From contig NZ_CP137850.1 in NCBI RefSeq assembly GCF_033546915.1, positions 558,001 to 622,000 of the forward strand: DNA of 64,000 nt, written 5' to 3'. Position numbers and translations under genes: made by a program. Origin of the DNA: Mycoplasmopsis verecunda. GTDB taxonomy: Bacteria > Bacillota_I > Bacilli_A > Mycoplasmatales > Metamycoplasmataceae. Below are positions 47,772 to 59,238 of the stretch, one piece after another; the stretch's first letter is position 1, and the number at the start of each line of letters is the position of its first letter. The notes under the pieces are model-generated. The model did no database searches, had not been told where the DNA came from, and saw only the letters and a program-made list of their open reading frames with translations.

Positions 47772-49640
47772 AATTTCATCTTCTTCATCAATATCTAATT
47801 CATCGTTTTCAACATCACCAAAGATTGATTTTCTTGTCTTTTCAAGTTCTTTAGCAAGTGTTTTACGAAGTTTTTTACCATCTGGTGCTACAGCATCAGA
47901 TACATCACTTTTATTATTTGTAAATTTAATTTTAGCTTTTTCTAATTTAGGTTCTTGTGGTTCGTTTGTATAAATTATTGTAGGGATAATAATTGGGTCT
48001 CTACGTTTTTCTTTATAGAATAAAGTTGATAAACGTTCTTTAATAATTGTTTCTAATTCTTCAGTTGTTCAATTTTCATTATTCTTAATATGATAAAGAA
48101 CAGCACCATGAGCAACTCTTTTGGCTTCTTCAACTAATTCTTTTGATGTTTTAACGAAAAAACTTCCACGAGTTACAATTTGTGGTCTTTGCACAATTGA
48201 ATTTTTATTCTTATCAAGGATAAAAATGATATTAACAAATCCGCTATCTTTTAATTGTGCTCTATCAGTTAAAATATGTTCAGAAACTGATAAAACAGTG
48301 TTCCCATCAATAAAAATAGGTCCATAATTAATAAATCTATCAGTTGGTGTAATTACATTATTTAGCATTTCAAACACTTGACCTTTTTGTGGAATTAAAA
48401 CATTTTTTTCTTTTACACCATTACGCATAGCTGTTTTTCCATGCACTAAGCACATTCTATAATCACCGTGGTATGGGAGGAAATATTTAGGTTTTGTTAA
48501 TGCAAATATCTTGTCATGTTCTCATTGATAAGCATGCCCTGAAGTATGTAAATAACCATCTACACCATTTTCTTTGATGATTGCTCCTAATTTATATAAT
48601 CTGTTAACAAGTAATTCAACTACCATTCTGTTTCCAGGAATAGGGCTAGATGAGAAAATAACAACATCACCTTTAGTAATTTTAATTGTTGCATGTTTTC
48701 CATAGCTCATTCTTGATAAAGCTGCTAATTGTTCCCCTTGTGATCCAGTTGTTAAGATTACCAAATCAGATTCTTTGACATTGGGTAAATCTTTCTTATC
48801 AATCAAAACATCATTAGCAACATTTATGTAACCTAATTTACGTCCAATTTTAACACCTTGAATCATTGAACGACCAAAAGTAATAACTTTTTTATTTAAT
48901 TTAGCAGCTAGTTCAATAATAACTTTAACACGTGTTAGGTTTGAAGCGAATGCAGTAATAATGATTTTTCTTTTTGCTGCTCTCATGTGACGTTCAATAT
49001 CGGTTAAAATATCTGATTCACTAGGAGAGTGATTAGGTCTCATAGCATTAGTTGAATCTGATAATAAAGCGGTTAAACCATCTTTACCTATTTCATCTAA
49101 TCTTGCAAAATCTGTGTAATTTCCTATTGGTGTATAGTCAAATCTAAAATCCCCGGTACACATTAATGAACCATTTGGAGTTGTTATTCTAACACCAAAA
49201 GCATCAGGAATCGAGTGTTGAGCAGTTCAAAAATCCACCTTACAATTTTGTGGAAAATTATATACATGATTCTTTTCAATTTCGATAAATTCAATATCTC
49301 TATGAATTCTTTGTTCATCAAATTTAAGTTTTAAATATTGAATTGCTATACGTGGAGCAAATATTTTGTTAACTCTAGTTTGCTGCACTAAATAAACAAC
49401 TCCTCCAATATGATCTTCGTGACCATGTGTAATAAATAATCCTTCGATAGTTTTTTCAGGTTTATTTAAATATGAATAATCAGGGATTATTCCTTTAACA
49501 CCAGTGTTAAATGTATCAGCAAATTTAATTCCTGAATCAATAATGAAAATATGGTCTTTATGATCGATAATTAAAGTCGATTTACCTATTTCTTCTACTC
49601 CACCAAGAGCAAAAATTTCAGTAGGTTGCTTTTGTTTCAT
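47769..49640 (-). CDS. rnj: Ribonuclease J
   Basis: This is a metallo-beta-lactamase/beta-CASP ribonuclease for mRNA turnover and rRNA maturation, 623 residues. The metal-binding HGHEDH is at 72-77. The VDFWTAQHSIPDAFG region follows, read through a UGA, then MCTGDFRFDYTP, DSTNAMRPNHSPSE, and the beta-CASP segment TTGSQGEQLAALSRM with HTSGHAYQ. The C-terminus is acidic (DELDIDEEDEI). It is alone on its transcript with an AAGGAGAA ribosome site. Confidence 0.96.
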
Positions 49641-49921
49641 AGTTTCTCCTTAAAGCAAATATAAAAAGAGCATTATAGATGCGAAAATTTTATTATTATA
49701 ATCTTGAAATGATTGAAAAAATACTATCTGTATTTATCTTTTATATTATATAGAAAATACATTTTTCACTGTCTAAAAATTTTAAAAAAGCTAAGTGACT
49801 CAATTTGTGCATAAATATTTGTAAAATAATGTACTTTTTTATTAGAAATAATTTTATATTAATGTAATTATTATCTATAAATATTAATATAATTATAAAT
49901 ATATATTCATAAAGGAGTTAT
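49641..49921. promoter_or_regulatory. Divergent promoter region between RNase J and a lipoprotein gene
   Basis: There is no coding frame. It is very AT-rich with several TATAAT-like words on both strands (for example TATAAT on the plus strand near 49889). I see no homopolymer tract like those before the other surface genes. Confidence 0.4.
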
Positions 49922-51001
49922 ATGAAAAAATTAAGAACCTTATTCCTTGCATTATCTGGTGCAACAGCAACTATGTTGCCTATTGTAGCTGCAGCAGGAT
50001 GTAATACTGAAGGAAAAGATGAGAAAACAACAAAAGATGATAACAATAATAACCAACAAACTAATATAGTTAAAAATAGCGGACAAGTTTTATCAAGTAC
50101 CCTCAAAAATATTGATGAATTCGTAAAAGATAACAACATTAAAAAGAAAGATTTTCCTGTTAATGTTGATATATTAAATATAGGTCTATTAAAATCAAAA
50201 GATTCTGATGTTAACATAGCATTAACTAATCCTAATCTAGCCGATCAAATTAAATTAATTTTAAATGTACTTAATTCTAATGACAGGGTTATAAATAATG
50301 ATCAAATTTTTAATAATCTAAAAAATATTTATAAATCATTATTAACAATTCCTGCTAAATTACTTAGAGTAAATATGGCAGCCCTTGGTACAAACTTAAT
50401 TAACAACTTGCCATCAGAAAATGACAATGCCTTTACAAATTTTATTTTTAAATTATTTACTGAAAATACTCAATTCCTTAATTCTCAAGTTAATAATTAT
50501 GAAGAATCTGTAATTGAAAATATTCCACCTATTACAATTGATTTAAATAATATTTCAAAAGAATCATTAAATAAAAGTCTTGAATCTGCTAAAAAATTGA
50601 ATGAAATTTATCTAAAAATCATTACAAATAACGATCCTAAATATAACGGTAAAAATGTTTATTTAAAGCAAAATATAAATCTTATCGCAACAATTACTAT
50701 AGATAAGGATTTGACAATTCAACAATATATTGATAAGAACCTTAATTTATTTAAAAAATATTTTGATGACTTAACAAAAAACTTGCCTAGTTTAGCAAAT
50801 AATGATCCTACATTAGCGGCTATTGCAACAGCATTTGACCAATATAAGGAAATGATTAAAAGTTTCTTTGAACACTTAGAATTTATATCTGTTGAGAATT
50901 ATCAACCTTTAACACAATCTGAATTAGATAATCTAACAAATATAATCAATAATTTAGGGCCAAATGAAACACATAAAGTATTATCTATCTCATTTAAATA
51001 G
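49922..51001 (+). CDS. Surface lipoprotein, unrecognised family
   Basis: This is a 359-residue lipoprotein. The signal peptide ends LPIVAAAG-C, so Cys27 is the acylation site; an acidic/asparagine linker (30-45) follows. The mature part is helical and polar, with no repeat, catalytic motif or tryptophan UGA. Its signal peptide closely resembles that at 23235 (T-x-LPIVAA), but the mature parts do not align by eye. An AAAGGAG site precedes the ATG. A clear terminator follows. Confidence 0.85.
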   Translation: MKKLRTLFLALSGATATMLPIVAAAGCNTEGKDEKTTKDDNNNNQQTNIVKNSGQVLSSTLKNIDEFVKDNNIKKKDFPVNVDILNIGLLKSKDSDVNIALTNPNLADQIKLILNVLNSNDRVINNDQIFNNLKNIYKSLLTIPAKLLRVNMAALGTNLINNLPSENDNAFTNFIFKLFTENTQFLNSQVNNYEESVIENIPPITIDLNNISKESLNKSLESAKKLNEIYLKIITNNDPKYNGKNVYLKQNINLIATITIDKDLTIQQYIDKNLNLFKKYFDDLTKNLPSLANNDPTLAAIATAFDQYKEMIKSFFEHLEFISVENYQPLTQSELDNLTNIINNLGPNETHKVLSISFK

Positions 51002-51003
51002 TG

Positions 51004-51028
51004 TCACTTTAAGTGATGCTTTTTTTAT
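51004..51028 (+). terminator. Terminator of the lipoprotein gene
   Basis: TCACTT and AAGTGA arms (51004-51016) are followed by TGC and seven Ts. Confidence 0.7.
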
Positions 51029-51057
51029 AATTTTTCAGCCTTTAATTTTGTTATTTG

Positions 51058-51086
51058 ATATTATTTAATTATTAATTAAATAATAT
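51058..51086. repeat. 12-bp perfect inverted repeat at the helicase-nuclease promoter
   Basis: ATATTATTTAAT (51058-51069) pairs with ATTAAATAATAT (51075-51086) around five bases. It ends 18 bases before the ATG and covers the likely -10 region. Its composition is pure A/T, so chance is a real alternative. Confidence 0.4.
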
Positions 51087-51104
51087 TATAAAGGACACAA
51101 AATA

Positions 51105-54100
51105 ATGGAAAATATGTTTGAAAATATTTTAAATAAATTGTTGGATACGTCATTAAAAAACTATTTAGTTCAATTTAAAAAAGAGAAATATCTACATGTA
51201 GCAGAAATTAATGAAGAAAATGTAGGTTCTTTTTTAATCACAAATGACAAAAGTGATATAAAAGCAAAAAGCAATTATATGTTTGCTAACGAAAAAGATG
51301 ATGAATTTAAAAAGAAAATGGAGAAATATAACAAAATAGGTCGCTTGTCTGTAGAAGAAACAGGTGTAAATATTTTAAATTTAGCCATTGGATTTTTAAG
51401 ATGAAAAGATAAAGATAAAAATGATTTATTATCCCCACTTTTCATTATCAACTCTACATTAACATCCGAAAAAGATGAATATTATCTAGATGCTTCAATT
51501 GATAATATTGAACCTAATTACACATTAGCTTTTAAATTTAAAACTGAATATAATTTTGATTTATTAGCTATATTAAATGAATATTTGGAACAATGAAACA
51601 ATATTCAAGAAGTTACTGCAAATCTAGATAAATTACTTAAATCAATGTATGAAAAATTACCTAAAATGGATAATACATTAACAATTAACAATAGTATTTA
51701 TTTTGGAGTATTTACCTATTCTAAAATCTCTATTTATAATGATTTAATTAAAAATAAAGATAAATTAGAAAGTTCAGCATTTTATAAACAACTTAATGGA
51801 ATAACAAGTAATTTTAATTTTAACTTGACAAATGATAAAGATATTGATGAAACAGTTGATTATTCTAACTTTTACCACTGTTTAGAATCAGATGGTTCAC
51901 AAGAAAAAGCTATTCAAGCAGCTATTGAAGGACATAGTTTTGTTTTACAAGGTCCCCCTGGCACAGGTAAATCTCAAACAATTATTAATATAATTACTGA
52001 ATTAATGTCTAGAGGTAAAAAAGTTTTATTCGTTGCTGAGAAAAAAGCTGCTGTTGATGTAGTTTATGATACACTTGAAGCTAAAGGATTTGATAAATTT
52101 ATTCTTAGATTACATAGCGATGATAATAATAAACAATTTACTAAGAAATTACTTGAAGATTATGAAGCAACACAAAAATATGATTCAATGAATACTTCAA
52201 CTAGAGCAGAAATCGCAAATAGAATTAATGAATATGTTAACTTTATTAACAATTATGAAAACTTATTAATTGATAGTCCAGATAATAAAATTCCATTATT
52301 TACATTATTTAATAATTACCTTGATATTAAAAACCATTTGCCAGGATTAGAATCAGTTACATTTTCTAGATCATATTCTGAAGATGAAATAAGAGATATA
52401 ACTAATTTATTAAAGAACTATGAATTTACTCTTAATTCATTTAAAAACATTTCTAATTCATCTTGATTAGAAATTAAAGATGATGACACCATAAGCTTTG
52501 ATCAAGTACTAAATGCTTTAACAACATTAGACAGTTCATTATCTAGATTAAACTACTTCATGGGTGAAAATAAAGAATATATATTTGATAAAAATAATAA
52601 TTTAGTAGATGAATTAAATAAGATAGATAATATTGCTTTTATATTAACAAATACTAAATGAAACAAGGATATTAACTTTACATTTAGTGGAGAAATTTAT
52701 ACTTTAAAAAATATTTTAAAACTATATTCTCGTGTTATTAGATTACAAGGTTATAACAAAATTACATATAGTCAAAATAACACAAATATTAAATTCCTTG
52801 CTAATTGAATTAAACAAAATAAAAATCCATTTTTCAGAATGTTTTCTAAGAAATACAAAGAAAACAAAAAGGAATTAGGCAATCATGATTTTGGATTTAA
52901 AGCTAACTTATCTTCATATTCAAAAGTTAAAAAACTATATAAATCAGCATTAAAATCTGATAAATGATTTAAAGAAATAAAAGGTATTTTACCTAAATTA
53001 GCATTTGAATTTGATATTGAAAATCTTTCATTATTAGAACAATTAATTAATAATTTTGATAATTTATCAAAACAATTTAGTGAAACATCATTTGTTTATG
53101 CAGTTAACTACACTAAAGATAGCAGTCCTATTAAAAATACTTCTTTTGACCAATTAGAAACTACTTTAAGCGAAATAAATGATTCATATAAATTAATTAG
53201 CAATTTATTTAAATTAAATCCAGAAAACTTAAATTATTTCTCTGTAATTAGCTTTGTTAGAACATTATTAAATGATCAAAATAGTGGTTATGTAATTGTT
53301 AATAAAAATAATTACACTTTAAAAATTAAGGAATATGGTCTTGATGGTTTATTAGATCATTTCAATTCTAATAATTACACAAGTTTATTTACCTCATCAT
53401 TTATATGAGCATATACAAGATGAAATATCAGAGATATTTTAAACAGAAATGGATTAATTTCTGACTTTAAGAGATTAAAAGACTTACACGAAGATTATAG
53501 AAATGATATTATTGCTTTAAATAAATTATCATCAACATATGCTAATGAAGCATGTTGCAAGCAAATACCTAAGTTTATTGGTACTGAAGAAGGATATTCA
53601 ATAATTAAGGCTGAAGCTTCTAAAACAAGACGTCATAAACCTGTTAAAAAAGTTGTTGCACAAGCTGGTGATGCTATAATTAGAATTAAACCTTGTTGAA
53701 TGATGTCACCGCTATCAGTTTCTACATACCTTCAAGATTCCGAATTACAATTTGATGTTTTAATCTTTGATGAGGCTAGTCAAATTAAAACCGAAAATGC
53801 TTTAACTTCTATTTTTAGAGCAAACCAATATATAGTTTGTGGTGATACTGAACAATTACCACCTACTACATTCTTTGAAGAAAAAATTGATATTGAAGAT
53901 ACTGATGATGAAGCAATTTATGATCTTAATGCATACGAATCTATTCTTTCTGCTTCAGCTTCATTCTTAAATACCATTTCATTAAAATGACACTATCGAT
54001 CTAAATATGAATCTTTAATTTATTCATCAAATATGAATGTATATGGTTCATCTCTGGTTTCATTCCCGAATACTGAATCAGATTCTAAATACACAGGTTT

Positions 54101-55502
54101 AAACTTCATTTATACCAAAGGTACATATGACGAAAGAATCAATGAAGCTGATGCTAAATATACTATTAAGAAATTAGCTGAAATCGTTGATAAATTCCAA
54201 GATAGCAAAACTATTGGTGTAATTACAATGAATATCACTATGGCTAATTATTTAGAAAAAGAACTTAAAGCATTCTTGAAGAAAAGTCCAAAATATAATT
54301 CTTTCTTATCAGAGAAAAGCAAAACTAAATTCTTTATTAAAAATATTGAAAACGTACAAGGTGATGAAAGAGACATTATCTTGTTAGTAATTGGTTTTGG
54401 CCCAAATGAAAAAGGTGTAATATCAAATAATTTTGGAGCTTTAAATAGAAAAGATTCAGGATACAAGAGACTAAATGTTGCCGCTTCGCGTGCTAAAGAA
54501 GCTATGTATATAATATCATCAATGAAACATACTGATATTAATATAAATAAAATTCATTCTAAAGGCGCAATGTTTCTGAAAGAATTACTCAAAAATGCTG
54601 AATTAGGTGTTAATATAATCAATCTCAAAAATACACCTTCAGAAACATTTAAAAAAGATGTCCAAGATTCTCTAAGAGCTTTAGGATATCAAGTAGATGC
54701 TAATGTTGGTGCTAGTGATTTTAAACTTGATTTAGCAATTTATGATACTAAATTAAATAAATATGTTTTAGGAATTGAATGTGATGGAACAACATTTATG
54801 TCTTCTCGTGTAGCTAAAGATAGAGATTACTTAAGAAGTTCTGTACTTCAATCACGTGGTTGAATCATATATCGCTTATGATCAGCTGATTGATTCAAAA
54901 ATAAAGAAGCCGAATTAAAACAATTAGAAACATTTATTAAAAAACATATTTCTCCTAATGGCCAAGTAATTCCAAGAGAAGATGTAACTAAGGAAACTGA
55001 AGAATTATTACAAAATAATATTGTAGAAGTTGAAAAAATCGATTTTAAATCATTATTCAAACCTTTATTAAATATGAAAGAGCTTAGAAAAAATACCAAA
55101 ATCGGTGATAAGGCTCATTACTTACAAAATAACTTAGATGTTATTTCTTATAAAGAATTAAATAAAATAGTATCTAAAGTTTTTGCAAATCCTAAAAATA
55201 AAATGGATTTAGTGCTTCAAAATGGTACATTCTTATCAAAAGATGGTTTCTTATGAAACAGAAATGCTATTGATAAGGAAATTGAATTTAAAACTTCATA
55301 TGATGATGAAAGAAGAGATATAACTTTTGTACATCCAAAAGAATGAAAACATTTTATAACTAAAGCTAAAGAATTCAATAGTGAAATTAGTTATAATGAA
55401 CTTGCTAAAATAGCATTAGAATTACTAGGATTTAAACTAAAACCAGTTCAAACAATTAATAAAGTAGAAAAAATACTATTAGATTTAAGCAAGGAGATTT
55501 AA
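51105..55502 (+). CDS. Large superfamily 1 helicase with C-terminal PD-(D/E)xK-type nuclease domain
   Basis: This 1465-residue protein has an N-terminal DUF4011-like part (1-270), P-loop GPPGTGKS (283-290), then a long helical insertion (about 330-860). Motif II is VLIFDEASQI (about 884-893), followed by VCGDTEQLPPT. The RNA/DNA helicase end NVQGDERDIILLVIGFG is followed by RLNVAASRAKEAMYI (motif VI). Residues about 1175-1285 form a nuclease-like domain with LDLAIYD, GIECDG and RGWIIYRLWSADW, as in the MTES_1575/Vsr-type family. It resembles the MG140-type helicase of Mollicutes and DUF4011-helicase-nuclease defence proteins. It overlaps fpg by TAATG. Confidence 0.85.
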
Positions 55503-56371
55503 TGCCAGAATATCCTGAAGTTACAGTTGTAACCAATACCTTAAATTCATTAGTAAGCAATTGTAAAATAACTAATGTAAATATTATTAAAGAGAAATTA
55601 ATTAAAAATGCTACAGCAGAAGAATTTAAGAATTTCTTAATTAATAAAATAATTTTAAATGTAAAAAACTATGGTAAATTTATAGTTTTTACTTTTAATG
55701 ATAATTCAAGAATGATTTCACATTTAAGAATGTCGGGTAAATATTTTGTTTGAAATCCTTCAAACGATAATTACTTTTTATCGCAAACTCATAATTACAT
55801 GATTTTTGACTTACTAAATATTTATAACAAACCTTTAAAACTTATTTATAATGATTCGAGAATGTTTGGATCTTTTGAAATAATTCCAGCTAATGATAAT
55901 AGGGATATTTATCAAATTAAAAACCTAGGAAAACTGCCTTTAGATGTTGATGTACAAGCTTTATTTAATAAAATTCAAAAGAAAAATATCAGTATTAAAT
56001 CAATTTTACTAGACCAATCATTAGTACTAGGAATAGGTAATATTTATGCTGATGAAGCTTTACACAAAGCTAAAATTAATCCTATGATTAAATGTAATAA
56101 AATCACTTTGCACCAACTAGAGGAATTATTACAATATGCAGGTGAAATTATGAATAATTCTATTAAAATGGGCGGTTCTTCAGTTCATACCTATACATCT
56201 GTTAATTCACAAAAAGGTACATATCAAAATGAATTGAAAGTATATGGAAAATGTGGAAAACTTTGTTCCACATGTAAGAAATCAAAAATAAAAAAGGTAA
56301 AATTAGATTATAAGCAAAATGGTCGCGGCACCAGTTTTTGTCCTAACTGCCAGCCGGAGGAAAATGAATAA
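55502..56371 (+). CDS. mutM: Formamidopyrimidine-DNA glycosylase
   Basis: This base-excision repair enzyme removes 8-oxoguanine and cuts the strand; it has 289 residues. The catalytic N-terminal proline is present (PEYPEVTVV), as are the lysine region ISHLRMSGKYF, the helix-two-turn-helix GIGNIYADEALHKAKINP and the zinc finger with cysteines CGKLCSTC and CPNC. It has UGA tryptophan in FVWNPS. It is coupled to the helicase gene by TAATG and to the hydrolase gene by overlap, so repair and helicase functions are co-expressed. Confidence 0.97.
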
Positions 56372-56900
56372 AAAACTATTAATAGTTGTAGATATGTTAA
56401 AAGGCTTTGCTTATGAAGGACCTTTAGCTAGTGAAAAAGTTGCTGAAGTAATTCCGACTATTGCAAATATGGTACAAGAATTTGATCACAATTTATTTGT
56501 AGCCGATCATCATTACGAAGATGATTTGGAAATGAAAATATATCCTTTGCATTGCTTAGGTAATGATACTGAATCCGAAATTGTAGATGAATTAAAACCA
56601 TTTGTGCAAAATATAGTTTATAAAAACACGACAGATTCTATTTGAGCTATACCAATAAAAACTTGAGATATGTATGATGAATTTCATATAGTAGGATGTT
56701 GTACGGATATTTGTATATTGCAATTAGTTTTATCTCTAAGAACTTATTTAAATAGCATTAAAGCTGATAAAAATATAATTGTTTATTCCAATGCAGTTGC
56801 AACATATGATTCACCAGATCATCAAGCAGAACTGTATCATGATATGGCTTTAAACTTAATGAAAAATGCAGGAGTTAAAATAAAAGAATGAGAAATGTAG
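56364..56900 (+). CDS. Isochorismatase-fold cysteine hydrolase, probable nicotinamidase
   Basis: This is a 178-residue protein. The active-site aspartate is in LIVVDMLKGFAYEG (Asp9) and the nucleophile is in VGCCTDICILQ. The YPLHCLGNDTESEI segment corresponds to the FPxHCxxGTxG(A/S)E loop of nicotinamidases. It would convert nicotinamide to nicotinate for the phosphoribosyltransferase at 21365. The ribosome site CCGGAGGAAA is one of the best in the window and lies inside the fpg end. Reading UGA as tryptophan adds a short WEM tail that overlaps the Smr gene. Confidence 0.8.
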
Positions 56901-57208
56901 ATTTACACGGTTTAACATCAGAAGAAGCAATGATTGAAGTTGTTAAACATTTATATGATTTAAGAAGAAATAAAGTTGATTCCGTTTTATTTATTACAGG
57001 TAATGGGACAGGAACACTTAAATCAGCACTAGAAACATTTTTAGATAAAAATAATATTAAATACCAAACCACAAATAATGGTGGTGCATATCAAGTTGAT
57101 GCATGAAGTTTTACAGATTCAATGAACTCACCTCATGATAAAGAACTTGAAGAAGATTTATTGGATGAAGATGACTTAGACGATATCTTTACTGGTTACA
57201 AATTCTAA
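56888..57208 (+). CDS. Smr domain protein
   Basis: This is a 106-residue protein with an Smr nuclease-type domain (RNVDLHGLTSEEAM, then VLFITGNGTGTLKSALETFL). The conserved D-L-H-G and T-G-x-G motifs are both intact. Its acidic tail (EELEEDLLDEDDLDDIF) is variable in the family. Smr domains act in nucleic-acid nicking or ribosome rescue; alone it is probably ribosome- or RNA-associated. The last 36 bases lie in the 100-bp duplication made by the insertion element, so the gene is still complete. Confidence 0.88.
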
Positions 57209-57272
57209 TTCCCTATTTGGGAATTTTTTTACAAAAAAATTCGCCTATTTAAGCGAATCCTTATCATTTTTC
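57173..57272. repeat. Left copy of the 100-bp target-site duplication
   Basis: This stretch is identical base for base to 59139-59238. It contains the last 12 codons of the Smr gene, its terminator, the opposing terminator and the last 28 bases of the convergent membrane-protein gene. Confidence 0.92.
57210..57232 (+). terminator. Terminator of the fpg-smr operon
   Basis: ATTCCC and GGGAAT arms around TATTT are followed by seven Ts. The same hairpin is duplicated at 59176-59198. Confidence 0.8.
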
Positions 57273-57327
57273 CTGAGTTTCCAAGTTACGGACTCAAAAT
57301 ATTGATTTTAGAAATTAAATAAGATTT

Positions 57328-57355
57328 CATATACCTTTGGTATATGGAATTTTTC
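57328..57355 (+). terminator. Insulating hairpin at the left end of the insertion sequence
   Basis: CATATACC (57328-57335) pairs with GGTATATG (57339-57346), followed by GAATTTTTC. It would block read-through from the smr operon into the transposase gene. Confidence 0.65.
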
Positions 57356-57395
57356 ATATCCCATAAATTATTCATTTTTTTACTTGTATTACTTG

Positions 57396-57401
57396 TATAA
57401 T
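57396..57401 (+). promoter_or_regulatory. -10 box of the transposase gene
   Basis: A perfect TATAAT lies 16 bases before the transposase ATG. The AGGAG at 57412-57416 is only one base from the ATG, too close for efficient use, so translation is probably weak. Confidence 0.5.
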
Positions 57402-57417
57402 ATGATAAAATAGGAGT

Positions 57418-59067
57418 ATGGAAAGTAAATTTATAGTCATAAAACATAAAAGAAAAGACCATACATATATTTCGATAGCCACATCAAATGGATATGGAAA
57501 AGGTTATAGTAATCAAATAGGATTAGGAAGATTGGAAAAATTACAAGAATTAAATTCAGATCCTATTAATGTAATTAAAAATTCAATAAAGAATTTATCA
57601 ATAAGTGAATCAAAAGACAAAATTAAACAAGCAATTATGTTTGATTTAAATAGTTCAAAGTCTGAAACATATAATATTAATTACGGAATTAATCTTCTTT
57701 ATGATTTAATTGATAAATTTGAAATATTTAGTGCATTACCAAAAACAAGACATAAAGATTTAAACAGATTACTAAAGTACACAGTTTCATCAAGAATTTT
57801 GAATGCAGATAGCTTAATTTCTACATATAAAAATAAGTTTCAATACGAAAATACACCAGATTATAAAAAATCTAGTTATTACACATTGCTTGATATTTTG
57901 AACAACAATGAAAGCAAAATTCTTAAACAATTAAACGAAAAAATAACAAAGAATACATCTAGAAATATTGAATTAGTTTTTTATGATTCTTCAACAGCTT
58001 ATTTTGAAAGTTTTAGAAGAACAGGTTTGAGATATCCTGGTTATTCAAAAGATGGTAAATTTAAAGAAGATCAAGTTGTTATTGGTTTAGCAACAGATGA
58101 AAATGGGATTCCGATTCATTACAAATTATTTAAAGGTAATACAACAGATTCAAAAACATTTATTCCTTTTGTAATAGAAATGAGCAAAATTTATAACATA
58201 AAAAATGTAACAATAGTTGCTGACAAAGGAATGTCTGTAACTGCAAATTTAAGATTTTTAGAACAAAAAGGTATAGATTATGTTATTTCATACAGATTAA
58301 AATCAGGTCCAAAAGATTTTAAAGAATATGTTTTAAACGAAACTGATTATATAGGAACTGAAGAATTTAAATATAAGGAACAAACAGTAGCATCTTTATA
58401 TAACAAAAGAGACCTAATGGTCATCAGAGAAGAAAAAATCATAACATATAGCAGGAAACGAGCTTTAAAAGATAAAGCTGATAGAGATATATTGATTAAT
58501 AATTTCAATAAATTAAAAAATAAAGATGGTTATGTAGAAGGTTCAAAGTTATTAGGCCACAAAAAATATAGATTCTTTAAAAGAAATGGTGATGCACGAT
58601 ACGAATTAGATTTAATCAAGCTAAATGAAGATAAACAATTTGATGGATTTTATATTTATGAAACATCAAGAAGAGATTTATCAGCACAAGAGATAGTGGA
58701 AATTTATGCAAAGCAATGACAAATAGAAGAAAACTTTAGAACTTTAAAAAATTCACTTGAAGTTAGACCTATGTATGTATGAACTGATGCACATATAAAT
58801 GGACATTTCTTGTTATGTTTTATTTCATTAGTTATTTTCAAATATTTGCTGTATACAATAAATAAATCATTAAATGATTATGGTGTTATAGATAAATTTA
58901 CAAATAAAAGAACAATAGAAGCGATAAAATCTGCACAAAAATTTGTAAAAGTTGTAGATGGTAATGTTGTAGACGAAATTTACATAAAAAATAGTGAAAA
59001 TAATTCATTAATACAAGATTTTGAACTAATAAAAACGATATTTAATAAATTTGTACAAGTAATTTAG
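57418..59067 (+). CDS. IS1634-family DDE transposase, full length
   Basis: This 549-residue transposase belongs to the IS1634 group of the IS4 superfamily. The acidic triad is visible: first Asp in VFYDSSTAYF (about 190), second Asp in VTIVADKGMS (about 268) and Glu in QWQIEENFRTLK (437-438), followed by HINGHFLLCFISL. The GxxxDSKTFIPF segment (GNTTDSKTFIPF) is also typical. UGA encodes the tryptophan at 434. No frameshift or stop interrupts it, so it should be functional in a host using code 4. Confidence 0.95.
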
Positions 59068-59074
59068 AGCATGA

Positions 59075-59113
59075 AAAAACGAACAAGTCTATACGGTAGA
59101 AATGTTCGTTTTT
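59075..59113 (+). terminator. Terminator of the transposase gene
   Basis: AAAAACGAACA (59075-59085) pairs with TGTTCGTTTTT (59103-59113), an 11-bp stem whose right arm supplies the T run, followed by ATTCCG. Confidence 0.7.
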
Positions 59114-59138
59114 ATTCCGTTATAACTTGGAAACTTAG

Positions 59139-59238
59139 GACTTAGACGATATCTTTACTGGTTACAAATTCTAATTCCCTATTTGGGAATTTTTTTACAA
59201 AAAAATTCGCCTATTTAAGCGAATCCTTATCATTTTTC
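59139..59238. repeat. Right copy of the 100-bp target-site duplication
   Basis: This copy is identical to 57173-57272. It gives the convergent membrane-protein gene its own 3' end (59211 onwards) and terminator, and carries a useless second copy of the Smr gene tail (59139-59174). Confidence 0.92.
59198..59226 (-). terminator. Terminator of the thrS/membrane-protein operon
   Basis: ATTCGC and GCGAAT arms (59205-59226) around CTATTTAA are followed on the minus strand by seven Ts; the stop codon lies in the loop. Confidence 0.75.

Larger units (their letters stand above)
57273..59138. mobile_element. IS1634-family insertion sequence, complete
   Basis: The element is 1866 bp, with imperfect terminal inverted repeats: left CTGAGTTTCCAAGTTA and right end read inward CTAAGTTTCCAAGTTA (15 of 16 identical). 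It holds one intact transposase and a hairpin terminator at each end, and is bounded by an exact 100-bp direct duplication. Long, variable target duplications are a known habit of IS1634 in Mycoplasma mycoides. All parts look recent and active. Confidence 0.92.

Noticed and set aside
57210..57260. Interpreting the duplicated terminator block as two independent terminators that arose by chance
   Set aside because: The 100-bp identity extends into both coding regions and is bounded exactly by the insertion-sequence ends, so it is a target-site duplication.
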